Origin: JBBITI01 sp963735055
GTDB lineage: Bacteria; Chloroflexota; Dehalococcoidia; Dehalococcoidales; UBA2162
Direction of reading: 5' to 3'
Assembly: GCA_963735055.1 (NCBI GenBank)
Contig: CAVTJN010000017.1
Coordinates: 201,143-265,142 of the forward strand
Length of the DNA: 64,000 bases
The stretch's first letter is position 1. Each line of letters begins with the position of its first letter. The notes below the pieces were generated by a model. The model did not search any database, was not told where the DNA came from, and worked only from the letters and a program-made list of their open reading frames with translations. Shown in pieces: positions 25,463 through 34,858 of this stretch. Made by a program: the position numbers and the translations under genes.

Positions 25463-25641
25463 TCAGACGGGTGCGGACGCCGGAAAAGACAGGGCCAATA
25501 TGATATCGAAAACGGGGCGCCGCGTGGTCAAAAGTGGGTAGTTGGGCCGTTGTTCGTGTCTGTTCCGAGGGCGATAATTATTCTCACGGAGTAAGCGTTA
25601 GCTTGGGCGAGGGACAATTTTTACTCCGGGGGGGAGTGGTC

Positions 25642-25848
25642 ATGAAAAGGTTCAGGCGATACGGGTATGTTCTGTTGTTCCTGGTAATCGGGATGCTGAT
25701 GCCTGTTAGTATTCTGGTGGCGGGGGGGGTTGCCCTGCGGCAGCATAGGAAGCGGGCGCTTGAAACGCGCTCCATGTCCTGCCGGGCCGATCGTGAGTGC
25801 CCGCCCGGATTCATTTGTTTCAACGGGCAGTGCGTTCAGGCCGACTAA
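25642..25848 (+). CDS. Small secreted or membrane-anchored Cys-rich protein
   Basis: From the ATG at 25642 (GGGGGAG upstream) the 68-residue product has a basic start (MKRFRRYG), one hydrophobic segment (YVLLFLVIGMLMPVSILVA) and a short exterior tail with four cysteines in CRADRECPPGFICFNGQC. The spacing resembles small disulfide knots seen in EGF- or dickkopf-like modules. I do not recognise a bacterial family. It stands alone between two terminators. Confidence 0.5.
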   Translation: MKRFRRYGYVLLFLVIGMLMPVSILVAGGVALRQHRKRALETRSMSCRADRECPPGFICFNGQCVQAD

Positions 25849-25872
25849 GCAAGTCTCAGGCGCATAAGCGGC

Positions 25873-25903
25873 GGGCGTCCCGAGTCTATCGGGACGCCCT
25901 TTT
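25873..25903 (+). terminator. Strong intrinsic terminator
   Basis: GGGCGTCCCGA at 25873-25883 pairs perfectly with TCGGGACGCCC at 25889-25899 around GTCTA, followed by TTTTGCGTTT. It separates the plus-strand small gene from the convergent aldehyde oxidoreductase. Confidence 0.85.
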
Positions 25904-25925
25904 GCGTTTCGCCCGGCGCGCCCGG

Positions 25926-27608
25926 CTACCAGATGTCCTTGACGGTATGGCCTAATCCCAGCGCGGTGAGCGTCTCGGGTAGCGGCTTGCCCGTGGCGGT
26001 GTCCCATCCCATGATCTGATAGTAGTTCTTCAACATGTCGTTCCAATAGGGTCCGGAGCCCTTACCCTGCAATTTCCCGTCTACGGGCGTCGAACCGTAA
26101 CGGACCGAAGGCCGGTCGAGCTCTCCCGATATGCCGTTCTTGAGATTGAACACGCGCAACAGGTTGATCGTTCGGCGCCCCGCGTTCAGTGCTTCGGCGG
26201 TGGTGAAGTCCCAACCGGTGGCCGCGGCCACGGTTTCGGCAAGTGTGCTTATCACCGTCTTGGTGCAGAAGGTGCATGTGCCCAGCGAATCCTCGAAGGG
26301 AAGGCCCGGCTTCGCCCTGGCGACGAATGTGGAGACCTCCATCGGCGATAGTGGATCGCTGATCGGAGATGCTCCGTAGTCGGTGACGTGGAATTGGGGC
26401 AGGGCCATCCGCTGCAGCATGGTGCGCACCGAGTCATAGTTGCCCCAAGTCATCTCGAGGCCACCGGTATCATCCCGGGTGATGATCCCTTTTTCGTAGC
26501 ACTCGATGATGAGTCCGATAACCCAACTGGCCTCATTGTGGTCCATGCCCAGCCGGTCGTTGAGGTCGTCAAGGAGCAAAGTCTGGTTAAGGTCGGACAG
26601 GCCGATCTGAGAACCCCAGGCGGTCAGCCCTTCGTATTCGGGTTCATCTACCACGGTGCCCGCGTGGGGGCCGTCGGGAATCCGGAGTTCGTGGCAGTGG
26701 TGTAGCGGGCACGCCCAACAGGGATGCAGCTTGGGCGAGTAGTTGCCCCGGATGTATTCCCCCGTGTATTTGGCGAAAATGCCGGGGTCATACACGTTGG
26801 TGGTGTAGTTCCGGGTGAGAACCGTGCCTGAGTTGGCGGCCCGCGAGAAAAGGTTCAGAGTGCCCCACTTGGCAACGTCACCGCCGTACCGGGGGTCGTT
26901 GAGAAGCCGGTCGCGCATCAGTTTGGCCAGTTCGTTGAACTTGGTCCGGTCTTTGGGTGTGATCTCGTGCTTGCCGCGGCTGATGGCCACCGCCTTAAGA
27001 TTCTTCGAACCCATCACCGCCCCTGCCCCGTTGTGGGCGGCGACGTGTCCGCGGTCGCCGACCAGACAGGCGTAGCGTACCAGGTGCTCGCCGGCGGGCC
27101 CGATGCTGAACACGCTGGCCCGCTGGCCCGGGGTTTCCAGTTCTCCCTTAAGCGTGGCCTCGGTATCGGTGGTGTCTTTGCCGGCCAGCCGGGATCCGTC
27201 CTTGATCTCCGCCGTACCATCGTGGACGTGCAGGTAAACCAGACCGGTTGCCTTGCCGTGGATCAGGATCCCATCAAAGCCCGCGGAACGCATGTACGCG
27301 CCGAAAAACCCGTTTGCCTGGGTCGCCGTGGCCCCGTTGGTCATGGCACCCCGGGTGACCACCGAAAAGGTCCCTGAACCGGGCACCTGTGTCCCGGCAA
27401 GCGGCCCGGTGGCCAGAGAAAGACGATTCTGTGGGTCAGTCCAGTCGGTCCCGGTGGGCACCTCATCGTACAGGAACCTGGCTCCGAGACCGGTGCCCCC
27501 GATATGGGCGCGCAGTATGGCCTCGTCAAGGCTCTGGGTGGTCACCGACCTGTTAGTCAAATCCACGCGTAGGATCTTGCCGGCGTAACCGGGTAGTCTG
27601 TCCGACAT
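25926..27608 (-). CDS. Aldehyde:ferredoxin oxidoreductase family protein, short form
   Basis: The 560-residue product starts with the AOR N-terminal domain (GKILRVDLTNRSV, IGGTGLGARFLYDE) and has the tungstopterin-binding DRGHVAAHNGAGAVMGSKNLKA region. Cluster cysteines are CWACPLHHC (C-x2-C-x4-C) and the late TCTFC. Compared with its paralog at 27953 the stretch matching REGIGDILADGVKVAAERIG is missing: after TMLQRMA the sequence passes directly to a different segment before PFEDSLGTCTFC. Family members oxidise aldehydes or reduce acids with ferredoxin using a tungsten cofactor. Whether this short form is active is uncertain. Confidence 0.8.
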   Translation of the reverse strand: MSDRLPGYAGKILRVDLTNRSVTTQSLDEAILRAHIGGTGLGARFLYDEVPTGTDWTDPQNRLSLATGPLAGTQVPGSGTFSVVTRGAMTNGATATQANGFFGAYMRSAGFDGILIHGKATGLVYLHVHDGTAEIKDGSRLAGKDTTDTEATLKGELETPGQRASVFSIGPAGEHLVRYACLVGDRGHVAAHNGAGAVMGSKNLKAVAISRGKHEITPKDRTKFNELAKLMRDRLLNDPRYGGDVAKWGTLNLFSRAANSGTVLTRNYTTNVYDPGIFAKYTGEYIRGNYSPKLHPCWACPLHHCHELRIPDGPHAGTVVDEPEYEGLTAWGSQIGLSDLNQTLLLDDLNDRLGMDHNEASWVIGLIIECYEKGIITRDDTGGLEMTWGNYDSVRTMLQRMALPQFHVTDYGASPISDPLSPMEVSTFVARAKPGLPFEDSLGTCTFCTKTVISTLAETVAAATGWDFTTAEALNAGRRTINLLRVFNLKNGISGELDRPSVRYGSTPVDGKLQGKGSGPYWNDMLKNYYQIMGWDTATGKPLPETLTALGLGHTVKDIW

Positions 27609-27663
27609 AACACTCTCCTTGAACGCGAGTTTTACTGCAGACGGCGTGACCAGCGCTCGGGAG

Positions 27664-27939
27664 TTATCCGCCGGTGGCGAGCAGGATGAGCACCACCCGG
27701 TCGCCTTGTTTCAGGCGGACCGGTTCGTCGCCGGAGACGAACTGGGTGTTGATGTACAGCCCGTAGTTCTCGACCAGGCGGTTCTGTTCCGTATCGATGA
27801 CCCGGCCGCGGAGGGCCGGCAGCTTGCGCCCCAGGGCCTCGATGAGCTGGGCGAGGGAGGCATCGTTCGCGACCTCAACCTCCACGGCATTGGTATCGAC
27901 GAACGGGGACAGACCGAACATTTCGACAGTCAGCTTCAT
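27664..27939 (-). CDS. MoaD/ThiS-type ubiquitin-like sulfur carrier
   Basis: From the ATG at 27937-27939 the product is about 91 residues (MKLTVEMFGLSPFV) and ends LLATGG. The C-terminal Gly-Gly is the thiocarboxylation and adenylation site of MoaD/ThiS sulfur carriers. Lying between two tungstoenzyme genes on the same strand, it probably supplies the dithiolene sulfur for their pterin cofactor, a frequent arrangement with AOR genes in anaerobes. The ribosome binding site is weak and the gene starts just downstream of the upstream AOR stop, so coupling is likely. Confidence 0.75.
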   Translation of the reverse strand: MKLTVEMFGLSPFVDTNAVEVEVANDASLAQLIEALGRKLPALRGRVIDTEQNRLVENYGLYINTQFVSGDEPVRLKQGDRVVLILLATGG

Positions 27940-27952
27940 GGCATTGGCCACG

Positions 27953-29797
27953 TTATCGGGGTGGACCCGGGGGCGGATCGGGCCAGAGGTCGCGGGCGAC
28001 GTCATCGAGGCCGAGCGATAGTAGCTTGGCCTTACTCGGTTTGGTGGTCACGCGGTCCCAATCCAGGGCTCCCAGGTTCCAGTAGACAAACGAGTCGACT
28101 TCGGCGGTCACGCCGGCCAGCGGCCCGGCGGTCAACGGCGTCTTGCCGGCGATGCGCGGATGAACGTACCACTTCAGCTGGTTGATGCCCTCGCGCAGAT
28201 TGAAAACGTGTCTCATGTTGGCGATGCGTTCGCCGGTCTTCAGCATCTCGGCGGGTGTGACGCTGGAGCCGGTGACGGCGTTCATGAAGTCGGCCAGTCT
28301 CGCCGGCGTATCCGGGGCGCCGCCGAAGCCAAAGCCCGTGAAACACACGCCGCAGGAGTTGGTGATGTGCTTGCCGAAACTCGAGGGACCGAATCCGGCG
28401 GTATGGCGCCCCGGGGTGGCATCCATCTGGTACGAAGCCATGTTGAAGCCGCCGCGCGGTGAGACCAGTTTGGGATCATGCATGCCCACCTCCTGGCCTC
28501 CGGCATGAACGGCGAACTTCTCGGCGCCTTTGCCGATTCTCTCGGCGGCCACCTTGACGCCGTCGGCCAGAATGTCGCCGATACCTTCCCGTCGCGCCAG
28601 CTTCCCGGTCATGGCCACCATTGCCTGATGGTTACCCCACTTGAGGTCAATGCCGTCGGTGTCTTTTGCGGTGAGAATGCCGTTCTCATAACACTCGGTG
28701 GCAAAGGCGATGGCGGTGCCGGCCGAAATCGTGTCCAGACCGGCGCGGTTGCAGATGTCGTTGGCCATGGCGATGGCCTCGGGATTGTTGTTTGCGCACA
28801 TGACGCCAAAGCTGGCCGCGGTCTCGTACTCCGGCCGCCGGCTTCCGGCGGCGTACTTGTACTCCGCGGACCCCTCCTTGAGGACGGCCTTGCAGGCGAT
28901 CGGGCAATGCCAGCAGCCACTGAGGCGGGCGACGGTCCTGGCTACCACTTCTTCATGCAACGGCGAGCGGTCGGGGACGTCGATTACGCCCACCCCACCC
29001 CAGTTCTTGACCGGCGAGTCGCCGCTGTGCGCGGCGTTGTAGGTGATCGAGCTTGTGCCCCACTTGTGCATTCGTTCCATCGTGGAAGCGTTCATCGGCG
29101 GACGCGGCGTCTGCAATGACTTGATGAGGTCGGCCCGGGCACGGTCGACGGCGTCTTTGTCCGCCAGTGCGACGGGCGTTGTCCCGCGGACGGCCACCGC
29201 CTTCAATCGTTTCGAACCCATTACGGCGCCCAACCCCGACCGCCCCGCCGCCGAGCCGCGGTCGGTCATGACGCACGAGATAAGCGACAGTCTTTCGCCC
29301 GACTGGCCGATGCAGGCGACGCGGCACTGACGGCCGTACTCGGCCACCAGGGTGTCTTCGGTCTCGTAAGAGTCTTTGCCCCAGAGGGCGGCTGCGTCCT
29401 TGAGTTGCGCCTTGCCCTCGTCGATGAGAAGGTACACCGGCTTGGGTGAGATACCGGTGAAGAACACGGCATCGTACCCGGAAAACTTCAGAAATGGACC
29501 GAAATCACCGCCGGAGTTAGCGTCCCCCCAGCCTCCGGTGAGGGGCGACCGGGCGACGACGGTATAGCGGGCCGCGGTGGGCACGGGGGTACCGGTAAGC
29601 GGGCCGGCCAGAAGTCCAAGCGTGTTGTCCGGACCGAGCGGGTCAGCACCGGGCTTCTGACGGTCATAGAGGATCCGGGCGCCCAGTCCGTAGCCGCCGA
29701 TGAAGTCACGGTAGACCCTGGGGTCGAGTTCTTCCGGTTTGATAGTGCCCGTGGAAAGGTCCACGAACAGGACCTTGCCCATGTAGCCTCCAGCCAT
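27953..29797 (-). CDS. Aldehyde:ferredoxin oxidoreductase (tungsten AOR family)
   Basis: Start MAGGYMGKVLFVDLSTGTIK is preceded by GGAGGTGG, so I use 29797 rather than the ORF limit 29833. The product of about 614 residues is full length for AOR: FIGGYGLGARILYD, the pterin-contact DRGSAAGRSGLGAVMGSKRLKAV (shown here in two overlapping parts), cluster motif CWHCPIAC (C-x2-C-x3-C), REGIGDILADG, and the late cysteine region NSCGVCFTG. It would oxidise aldehydes with ferredoxin or run in reverse. First gene of the AOR-MoaD-AOR unit. Confidence 0.88.
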   Translation of the reverse strand: MAGGYMGKVLFVDLSTGTIKPEELDPRVYRDFIGGYGLGARILYDRQKPGADPLGPDNTLGLLAGPLTGTPVPTAARYTVVARSPLTGGWGDANSGGDFGPFLKFSGYDAVFFTGISPKPVYLLIDEGKAQLKDAAALWGKDSYETEDTLVAEYGRQCRVACIGQSGERLSLISCVMTDRGSAAGRSGLGAVMGSKRLKAVAVRGTTPVALADKDAVDRARADLIKSLQTPRPPMNASTMERMHKWGTSSITYNAAHSGDSPVKNWGGVGVIDVPDRSPLHEEVVARTVARLSGCWHCPIACKAVLKEGSAEYKYAAGSRRPEYETAASFGVMCANNNPEAIAMANDICNRAGLDTISAGTAIAFATECYENGILTAKDTDGIDLKWGNHQAMVAMTGKLARREGIGDILADGVKVAAERIGKGAEKFAVHAGGQEVGMHDPKLVSPRGGFNMASYQMDATPGRHTAGFGPSSFGKHITNSCGVCFTGFGFGGAPDTPARLADFMNAVTGSSVTPAEMLKTGERIANMRHVFNLREGINQLKWYVHPRIAGKTPLTAGPLAGVTAEVDSFVYWNLGALDWDRVTTKPSKAKLLSLGLDDVARDLWPDPPPGPPR

Positions 29798-29974
29798 AGC
29801 CACCTCCAGCCCTCCTTGTCGGTATTCGCCCACATTCTACCATAGACGGAGAATCGTAAACAGCCGCAAGCGGGCTGGACCCACGTTCAATTCAGTCCCG
29901 GGGTGCGCCTCACGAGCGAGATTGAACTCACGGATTCAGGCGTGATACACTGGAAACGGTAGCGAGGAGTCGGA

Positions 29975-30619
29975 ATGAAAAGAGCCTGGTACATTTGTCT
30001 GGTGATATTAGTTGCGGCCGCGTCTTTGTTGACGGCCGGGTGCGGTTCAGGTCCGGCGGCAAGTACCACAACGCGCTCAGGAGGCCCTATGAAATGGAGT
30101 AAACCGCCGGCGATGGCGATTGATCAGAACAAGCAGTACACGGCCACCATGAAGACCACCCTGGGAGATATCGTGATCCAGTTGCTGCCAAAAGAAGCGC
30201 CGATCACGGTAAACAACTTCGTCTTCCTTGCCCGCCAGGGATACTATGATGGGATCAAATTTCACCGGGTGGTGCGTAACTTCGTCATCCAGGCCGGAGA
30301 TCCGACCGGTACCGGCTCCGGCGGCCCGGGCTACCAGTTCGCCGATGAGTTGCCGCCGAAGCGCTCCTATGACTTTGGTATTGTGGCGATGGCCAACGCC
30401 GGCCCCAATACTAACGGCAGCCAGTTCTTCATCGGCACCGGATCGCAGGTCAAGAATCTGAACAGCATGCCGAACTACACCATTTTCGGCATCGTCACCG
30501 GTGGCTCTGATGTCGCGCTGAAGATCAACGACGTGGCGGTCGGCGGCGCCAGCGGCCAGACGCCGCTGACTGATGTGCGGATCACCGGCATCTCCATCGT
30601 GGAGAGCGCCGCGAAGTAG
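29975..30619 (+). CDS. Lipoprotein cyclophilin-type peptidyl-prolyl isomerase
   Basis: A lipoprotein signal (LVAAASLLTAGC) precedes a single cyclophilin domain: ITVNNFVFLARQGYYDGIKFHRV, FVIQAGDPTGTGSGGPGY, IVAMANAGPNTNGSQFFI. The catalytic Arg (FHRVV) and the GSQFFI substrate pocket are present. It helps fold exported proteins at the outer membrane face. Preceded by a long gap from the divergent AOR gene; convergent with the next gene. Confidence 0.9.
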   Translation: MKRAWYICLVILVAAASLLTAGCGSGPAASTTTRSGGPMKWSKPPAMAIDQNKQYTATMKTTLGDIVIQLLPKEAPITVNNFVFLARQGYYDGIKFHRVVRNFVIQAGDPTGTGSGGPGYQFADELPPKRSYDFGIVAMANAGPNTNGSQFFIGTGSQVKNLNSMPNYTIFGIVTGGSDVALKINDVAVGGASGQTPLTDVRITGISIVESAAK

Positions 30620-30630
30620 GATGCCCGGTC

Positions 30631-30921
30631 TTAATCAGGCCCGCCGGCCGTTTCTCCGAGCAGGAGCAGCAGGCGGTCCCGGTCGATGCCGGTGATGGCT
30701 ACCATCTTGTTCCGCCCGCTCGCCCCCCGTTCGATCCGCACGTTTGTCCTGGGGACGCCGGCGACGCCGCTCAGATACTTGATCGTCTCGTGATTGGCCT
30801 TCCCGTCGACGGCAGGCGCGGCGATCTTAAGGTAAAGGACGTTGTCCCTGAAACCCACCACCCTGTTGCGTCCGGCATTGGGCTGAACATGCAGGGCGAT
30901 TCGCACCAAATCGGATGCCAT
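30631..30921 (-). CDS. DUF167/YggU family protein
   Basis: The 96-residue product shows the DUF167 signatures VQPNAGRNRVVG, LKIAAPAVDGKANHETIKYL and VRIERGASGRNKMVAI. The family is widespread and of unknown function. It starts at an ATG close to the divergent pabB gene. Confidence 0.85.
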   Translation of the reverse strand: MASDLVRIALHVQPNAGRNRVVGFRDNVLYLKIAAPAVDGKANHETIKYLSGVAGVPRTNVRIERGASGRNKMVAITGIDRDRLLLLLGETAGGPD

Positions 30922-30989
30922 GCGCGTTATTCTACCACGGTCGCGGGTAACCTTGGTCCGGTTGCCGCCTCAATGGTAGCTTGCGTACA

Positions 30990-32505
30990 ATGAAGCCTAT
31001 GCCCGCCCGCCCCCGCTACCCCCTCATCGAAGAAATCCGCCTCCCCGCCGGCGCTCCGGCGGTTTTCGAATTGTTCGCCGACGAACCATTCAGCTATTTT
31101 CTTGACAGCGGTATGGACCCGGGGAAGCTGGGCCGGTTTTCCTTCATGGGCAGTAGTCCCTTTCTCGTTCTGAAATCGCGCGCCGACGGCGTCACCATTG
31201 AGGGCGCCTTGGGAACCACGGTGTCGCCCGGCGGTCCTTTTGAAGCGCTGCGGGAGATTTTGCGCACCTACGTGCTGGACCGCGGCCCCTTTTCGCTGCC
31301 CTTCGCCGGCGGTGCGGTTGGCTATCTGAGCTACGATCTGGGCCGGCGAATCGAGAACTTGCCCGCCCGGGCGACGGATGATCTTCATCTGCCGGAGTGT
31401 TGCCTGGGATTCTACGATCGCGGACTGGCCTTAGATCATGGGACCGGTAAGGCGTACGTGGTGTCTTCCGGCTTCCCGGAGCAGCAGGAGGATATCCGGT
31501 TGGCTCGGGCCCGGGAGCGGCTGGAAGAGCTGAAGGAGCGGTTGTCGGCCTTCCACTTTGGGGAGTACGACAGCTCAACCCTTGCGACCGGACCTGGCCG
31601 GCACCGGCCGGTCGTACGCGGTAACTTCAGCCGCGACGGCTACCTGGCCGCTGTGGAGAGGGCGCGCCGGTACATTATCGAAGGGGACATCTTTGAGGTC
31701 AATCTGTCGCAGCGTTTCGAGGTTGAGTTGGAAGTCGGCGCCTACGACCTTTACCGGAGGCTGCGCCGCTTGAATCCCGCCCCCTTCGCCAGTTTCCTGG
31801 GATTCGACGACGTCCGGGTAGCCGGCGCTTCCCCGGAGCGGTTTCTGCGCAAGCGGGGGGACATGGTCGAGACGCGCCCGATCAAGGGCACCCGGCCGCG
31901 GGGCAGGACTCCCGAAGAGGACGCACGACTCGGCGCGGAGTTGACTGCCAGCGCCAAGGACCGGGCCGAGAACATGATGATTGTGGATCTGGAACGAAAC
32001 GATTTGGGAAGGGTGTGCCGGTATGGTTCGATCAGGGTGAGCGAACTGGCGATCCTTGAGACTTACCCGACGGTGTTTCATCTCGACCTCAACCGTGGAA
32101 GGGCGTCTCAGGCCGGATTGCGACGTTGTCGACTTGTTGCGGGCAACTTTCCCCGGGGGCTCGATCACCGGGGCACCCAAGATCCGCGCCATGGAGATCA
32201 TTGAGGAGCTGGAGCCCACCCGGCGCAGCGTGTACACGGGCAGCATCGGCTATCTTGGATTCGACGGCGACATCGATCTGAATATCGTGATTCGCACTTT
32301 CCTGGTTAAGGGGAACCGAGCATATTTCCAGGTGGGGGGGGCGGTGGTCTATGATTCGGTGCCGGCCGGTGAATACGACGAGACTCTGGACAAAGCCAGG
32401 GCATTGTTCGGGGCGCTGGGTGTGGCAGATGATCCCTCGACCCCGCGGCAGGCCGGGGGCCCGGCAATGGGGATGGAAGCGGATTATGATCATCCTGATC
32501 GATAA
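30990..32505 (+). CDS. pabB: Aminodeoxychorismate synthase component I (PabB), frameshifted
   Basis: The main frame to about 32085 gives the chorismate-binding fold: GYLSYDLGRRIENLP, EVNLSQRFEVEL, and VETRPIKGTRPRG. The PIKGT lysine distinguishes PabB from anthranilate synthase TrpE, which has PIAGT. After a shift near 32085 the frame ending at 32505 continues STVEGRLRPDCDVVDLLRA and GGSITGAPKIRAMEIIEELE, then RAYFQVGGAVVYDS. One indel restores about 505 residues. It overlaps pabA. Together with pabA and pabC it makes p-aminobenzoate for folate. Confidence 0.8.
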
Positions 32506-33077
32506 CTACGACTCGTTTGTCTACAACCTGGCCCAGTATCTCGGCGAGCTCGGCCAGGAACCGTTGGTGGTTCGCAACGACCAGGTCGGCATTACCGATA
32601 TCGAGCGGCGGCGGCCCACCCACATTGTGATCTCGCCCGGGACCCCGAACCCCCAGCGAGGCAGGGATATCGGAGGAGGTGGTCCGGCGGTTCGGCGGAC
32701 GGATACCGATCCTGGGGGTCTGCCTGGGTCATCAATGCATTGGCCATGCCTACGGCGGCGCCGTCGGTCACGCTTCGGTACCAACGCACGGCAAGAGTTC
32801 GTTGGCGTTTCACGACGGACGAACGATATTCCGGGACCTGCCCGTAGCTTTCCCCGGGGGTAGGTATCACTCGCTGGTGGTCAACCGGGAAGGTCTGCCG
32901 GCGGTCTTGGAGATAAGCGCCTGGACCGGGGACGGGGTGGTGATGGGTATCCGCCACCGGAAGTATGTGGTCGAAGGAGTGCAATTCCACCCGGAGTCGA
33001 TCATGACACCGGCGGGCCACGATCTCTTGCGGAATTTCCTGCGGTATGAGACGCCAATTTGGCCGGAGGCGCAATAA
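32486..33077 (+). CDS. pabA: Aminodeoxychorismate synthase glutamine amidotransferase (PabA), frameshifted
   Basis: Start MIILIDNYDSFVYNLAQYLG is diagnostic of the TrpG/PabA class I amidotransferases. After a shift near 32660 the frame to 33077 supplies ISEEVVRRFGGRIPILG, the catalytic CLGHQ with its Cys, and the His-Glu pair in FHPESIM. Glutamine is hydrolysed to feed ammonia to PabB. Its ATG lies inside the last 20 bp of pabB. One indel restores about 196 residues. Confidence 0.8.
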
Positions 33078-33078
33078 C

Positions 33079-33943
33079 ATGGATGAAATCGTGTACGTCA
33101 ACGGTCGGCTGATGTCCCGCAGCCAGGCGAGCGTCTCCGTGCTCGACTACGGCTTCCTGTTCGGCTATGGTTTGTACGAGACGATCCGGGCCTACCACGG
33201 GCGTCTGTTTCGCTTGGATAGTCACCTGGATCGGCTGGGCCACACGGCGGGCGAACTCGGCATCCGGCTCGATCTGGAGTCGCTGCGGCAGGGGGTGCTG
33301 GACACGGTTGAGGCGAACGGCTTTCCCGAAACGCGTGTGCGGATCACCGTCTCCATTGGCGAAGGGACCATGACGCCGGATCTGGGTTCTTGCACGACGC
33401 CGACCGTCCTGGTGCTGGCTGGCGAGTATCACCCGTTCCCGGCGGAGAAGTACCTGATTGGTTTCCGGACGGTGGTCTCCACTATCCGGCGTAACAGCCG
33501 GTCGCCGGTGACTTTCATGAAATCGGCCAACGGGATGGAGAACATGTTGGCTCGGCAGGGGGCGCGTACTGCCGGAGCTGATGAGGCGCTCTTCCTGAAC
33601 GAACGGGGTTACCTGACCGAAGCGTCGGGCAGTAACGTCTTCCTGGTGGAGCATGGTGTGGTGACGACCCCGCGGCTGGGAAACGGCATTCTGCCCGGAG
33701 TGACCCGTGTCGCCGTCGTCGAGGTGGCAAGGCGGTTGGGACTGGGGGTGGTCGAGGCGAGCATCGTTCTGGGGCGGCTGCAGGGGGCAGATGAGGCTTT
33801 CCTCACCAATTCGTTGATTGAGGTCATGCCGCTCACTGCCGGTGGCCGGCCGGCCGGTGGCCGCAGGAGTCCCGGGTCCTGTCACCAGTCAGATCATGCA
33901 GGCCTATCGGGAACTGGTGCGGACCGAGACACAAGCGGGCTAG
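33079..33943 (+). CDS. pabC: Aminodeoxychorismate lyase-like aminotransferase class IV (PabC), frameshifted near the end
   Basis: Start MDEIVYVNGRLMSRSQASVS and LDYGFLFGYGLYETIRAY are typical of fold-type IV PLP enzymes; KSANGMENMLARQ contains the PLP lysine and YLTEASGSNVFLVE the cofactor-contact Glu. A shift near 33845 is needed to read the true end, VPGPVTSQIMQAYRELVRTE, to the stop at 33943. Position after pabB and pabA favours 4-amino-4-deoxychorismate lyase; D-amino-acid or branched-chain aminotransferase is the alternative. Confidence 0.75.
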
Positions 33944-33946
33944 CGG

Positions 33947-34843
33947 TCAACTCCCAGCCGCGGCCGGCGGCGCCGGCGGCGGATAGATGCCGCGCACAAT
34001 CGCGTCAGTCATCCGGCACACCCGGGCAATCTGTTTTACATCGTGCACGCGCACTATGTCGGCCCCGTTGGCGATCCCAATGGCCACCACCGCCGCAGTG
34101 CCCTCGACGCGGTCCCGGGCGGGCAGGTTGAGGACCATCTTGACCAGCGACTTGCGCGATGGGCCAAGCAGCACCGGAAAGCCCAACGCCTTCAGTTCCT
34201 CAAGGCGGCGGACGATTTCAATGTCCTGCTGCCAGGTCTTGCCGAAGCCGATACCCGGATCGAGGATGATGTTCTGCCGGGGCACGCCGATTTCCAGCGC
34301 CGTCTCGACGCTGTTTCGCTGGGAGGAAGTGACTTCGGCCATGACATCGTCATATTTGCTGTTGTCGCGTGCGATGCCGGCGTCGTAACCGCCCTTGTCG
34401 CGCTGGTTACTCATCAGGACGATGGGCGCCTGCCACCGGACGGCGAGTTCTGCCAGCCGCCGGTCTTGCTTGAGGCCCCACTGGTCATTCAGCAGGGCGG
34501 CGCCGGCCTGAAGGGCGAGTCTGGCGACCTCATACTTGGAGGTGTCGACGCTGATGGGCACGGGCACGGCCACGACCAGCTTCTCGATCAGCGGGATGAC
34601 CCGTCGCAGCTCTTCGGCCGCCGCGACCGGAGCGAACCCGGGGCGGGTCGACTCGCCGCCCACGTCGAGAATGTCCGCGCCTTCCTCCACCATCCGTTTG
34701 GCCTGGTCAACCGCTGCCGACAGGTCGGCGACACCGTCGCCCGAGAAAGAGTCGGGCGACGTGTTGACAATGCCCATAACGTAGGTGCGTTCGCCCCAGC
34801 GAAACTCGGTATTGCCGCATTTGGTAGTGCCTGTAATCAACAC
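33947..34843 (-). CDS. folP: Dihydropteroate synthase
   Basis: The 298-residue product has MGIVNTSPDSFSGDG, the pterin-binding DVGGESTRPGF, ISVDTSKYEVARLAL and LLGPSRKSLVKMVL, all DHPS landmarks. It condenses p-aminobenzoate with the pterin pyrophosphate, the step after the PabABC products. It converges on pabC with only 3 bp between stops, and is the fourth pathway gene at this locus. Confidence 0.9.
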   Translation of the reverse strand: MLITGTTKCGNTEFRWGERTYVMGIVNTSPDSFSGDGVADLSAAVDQAKRMVEEGADILDVGGESTRPGFAPVAAAEELRRVIPLIEKLVVAVPVPISVDTSKYEVARLALQAGAALLNDQWGLKQDRRLAELAVRWQAPIVLMSNQRDKGGYDAGIARDNSKYDDVMAEVTSSQRNSVETALEIGVPRQNIILDPGIGFGKTWQQDIEIVRRLEELKALGFPVLLGPSRKSLVKMVLNLPARDRVEGTAAVVAIGIANGADIVRVHDVKQIARVCRMTDAIVRGIYPPPAPPAAAGS

Positions 34844-34858
34844 CCTGAGTCCTCGGCT

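Noticed and set aside
31575..32246. Long minus-strand ORF opposite pabB
   Set aside because: It is a codon-bias shadow; the plus strand encodes a recognised enzyme over the same bases.
30981..32505. Anthranilate synthase (trpE) as the identity of the chorismate enzyme
   Set aside because: The PIKGT lysine motif and adjacent pabC and folP favour aminodeoxychorismate synthase.
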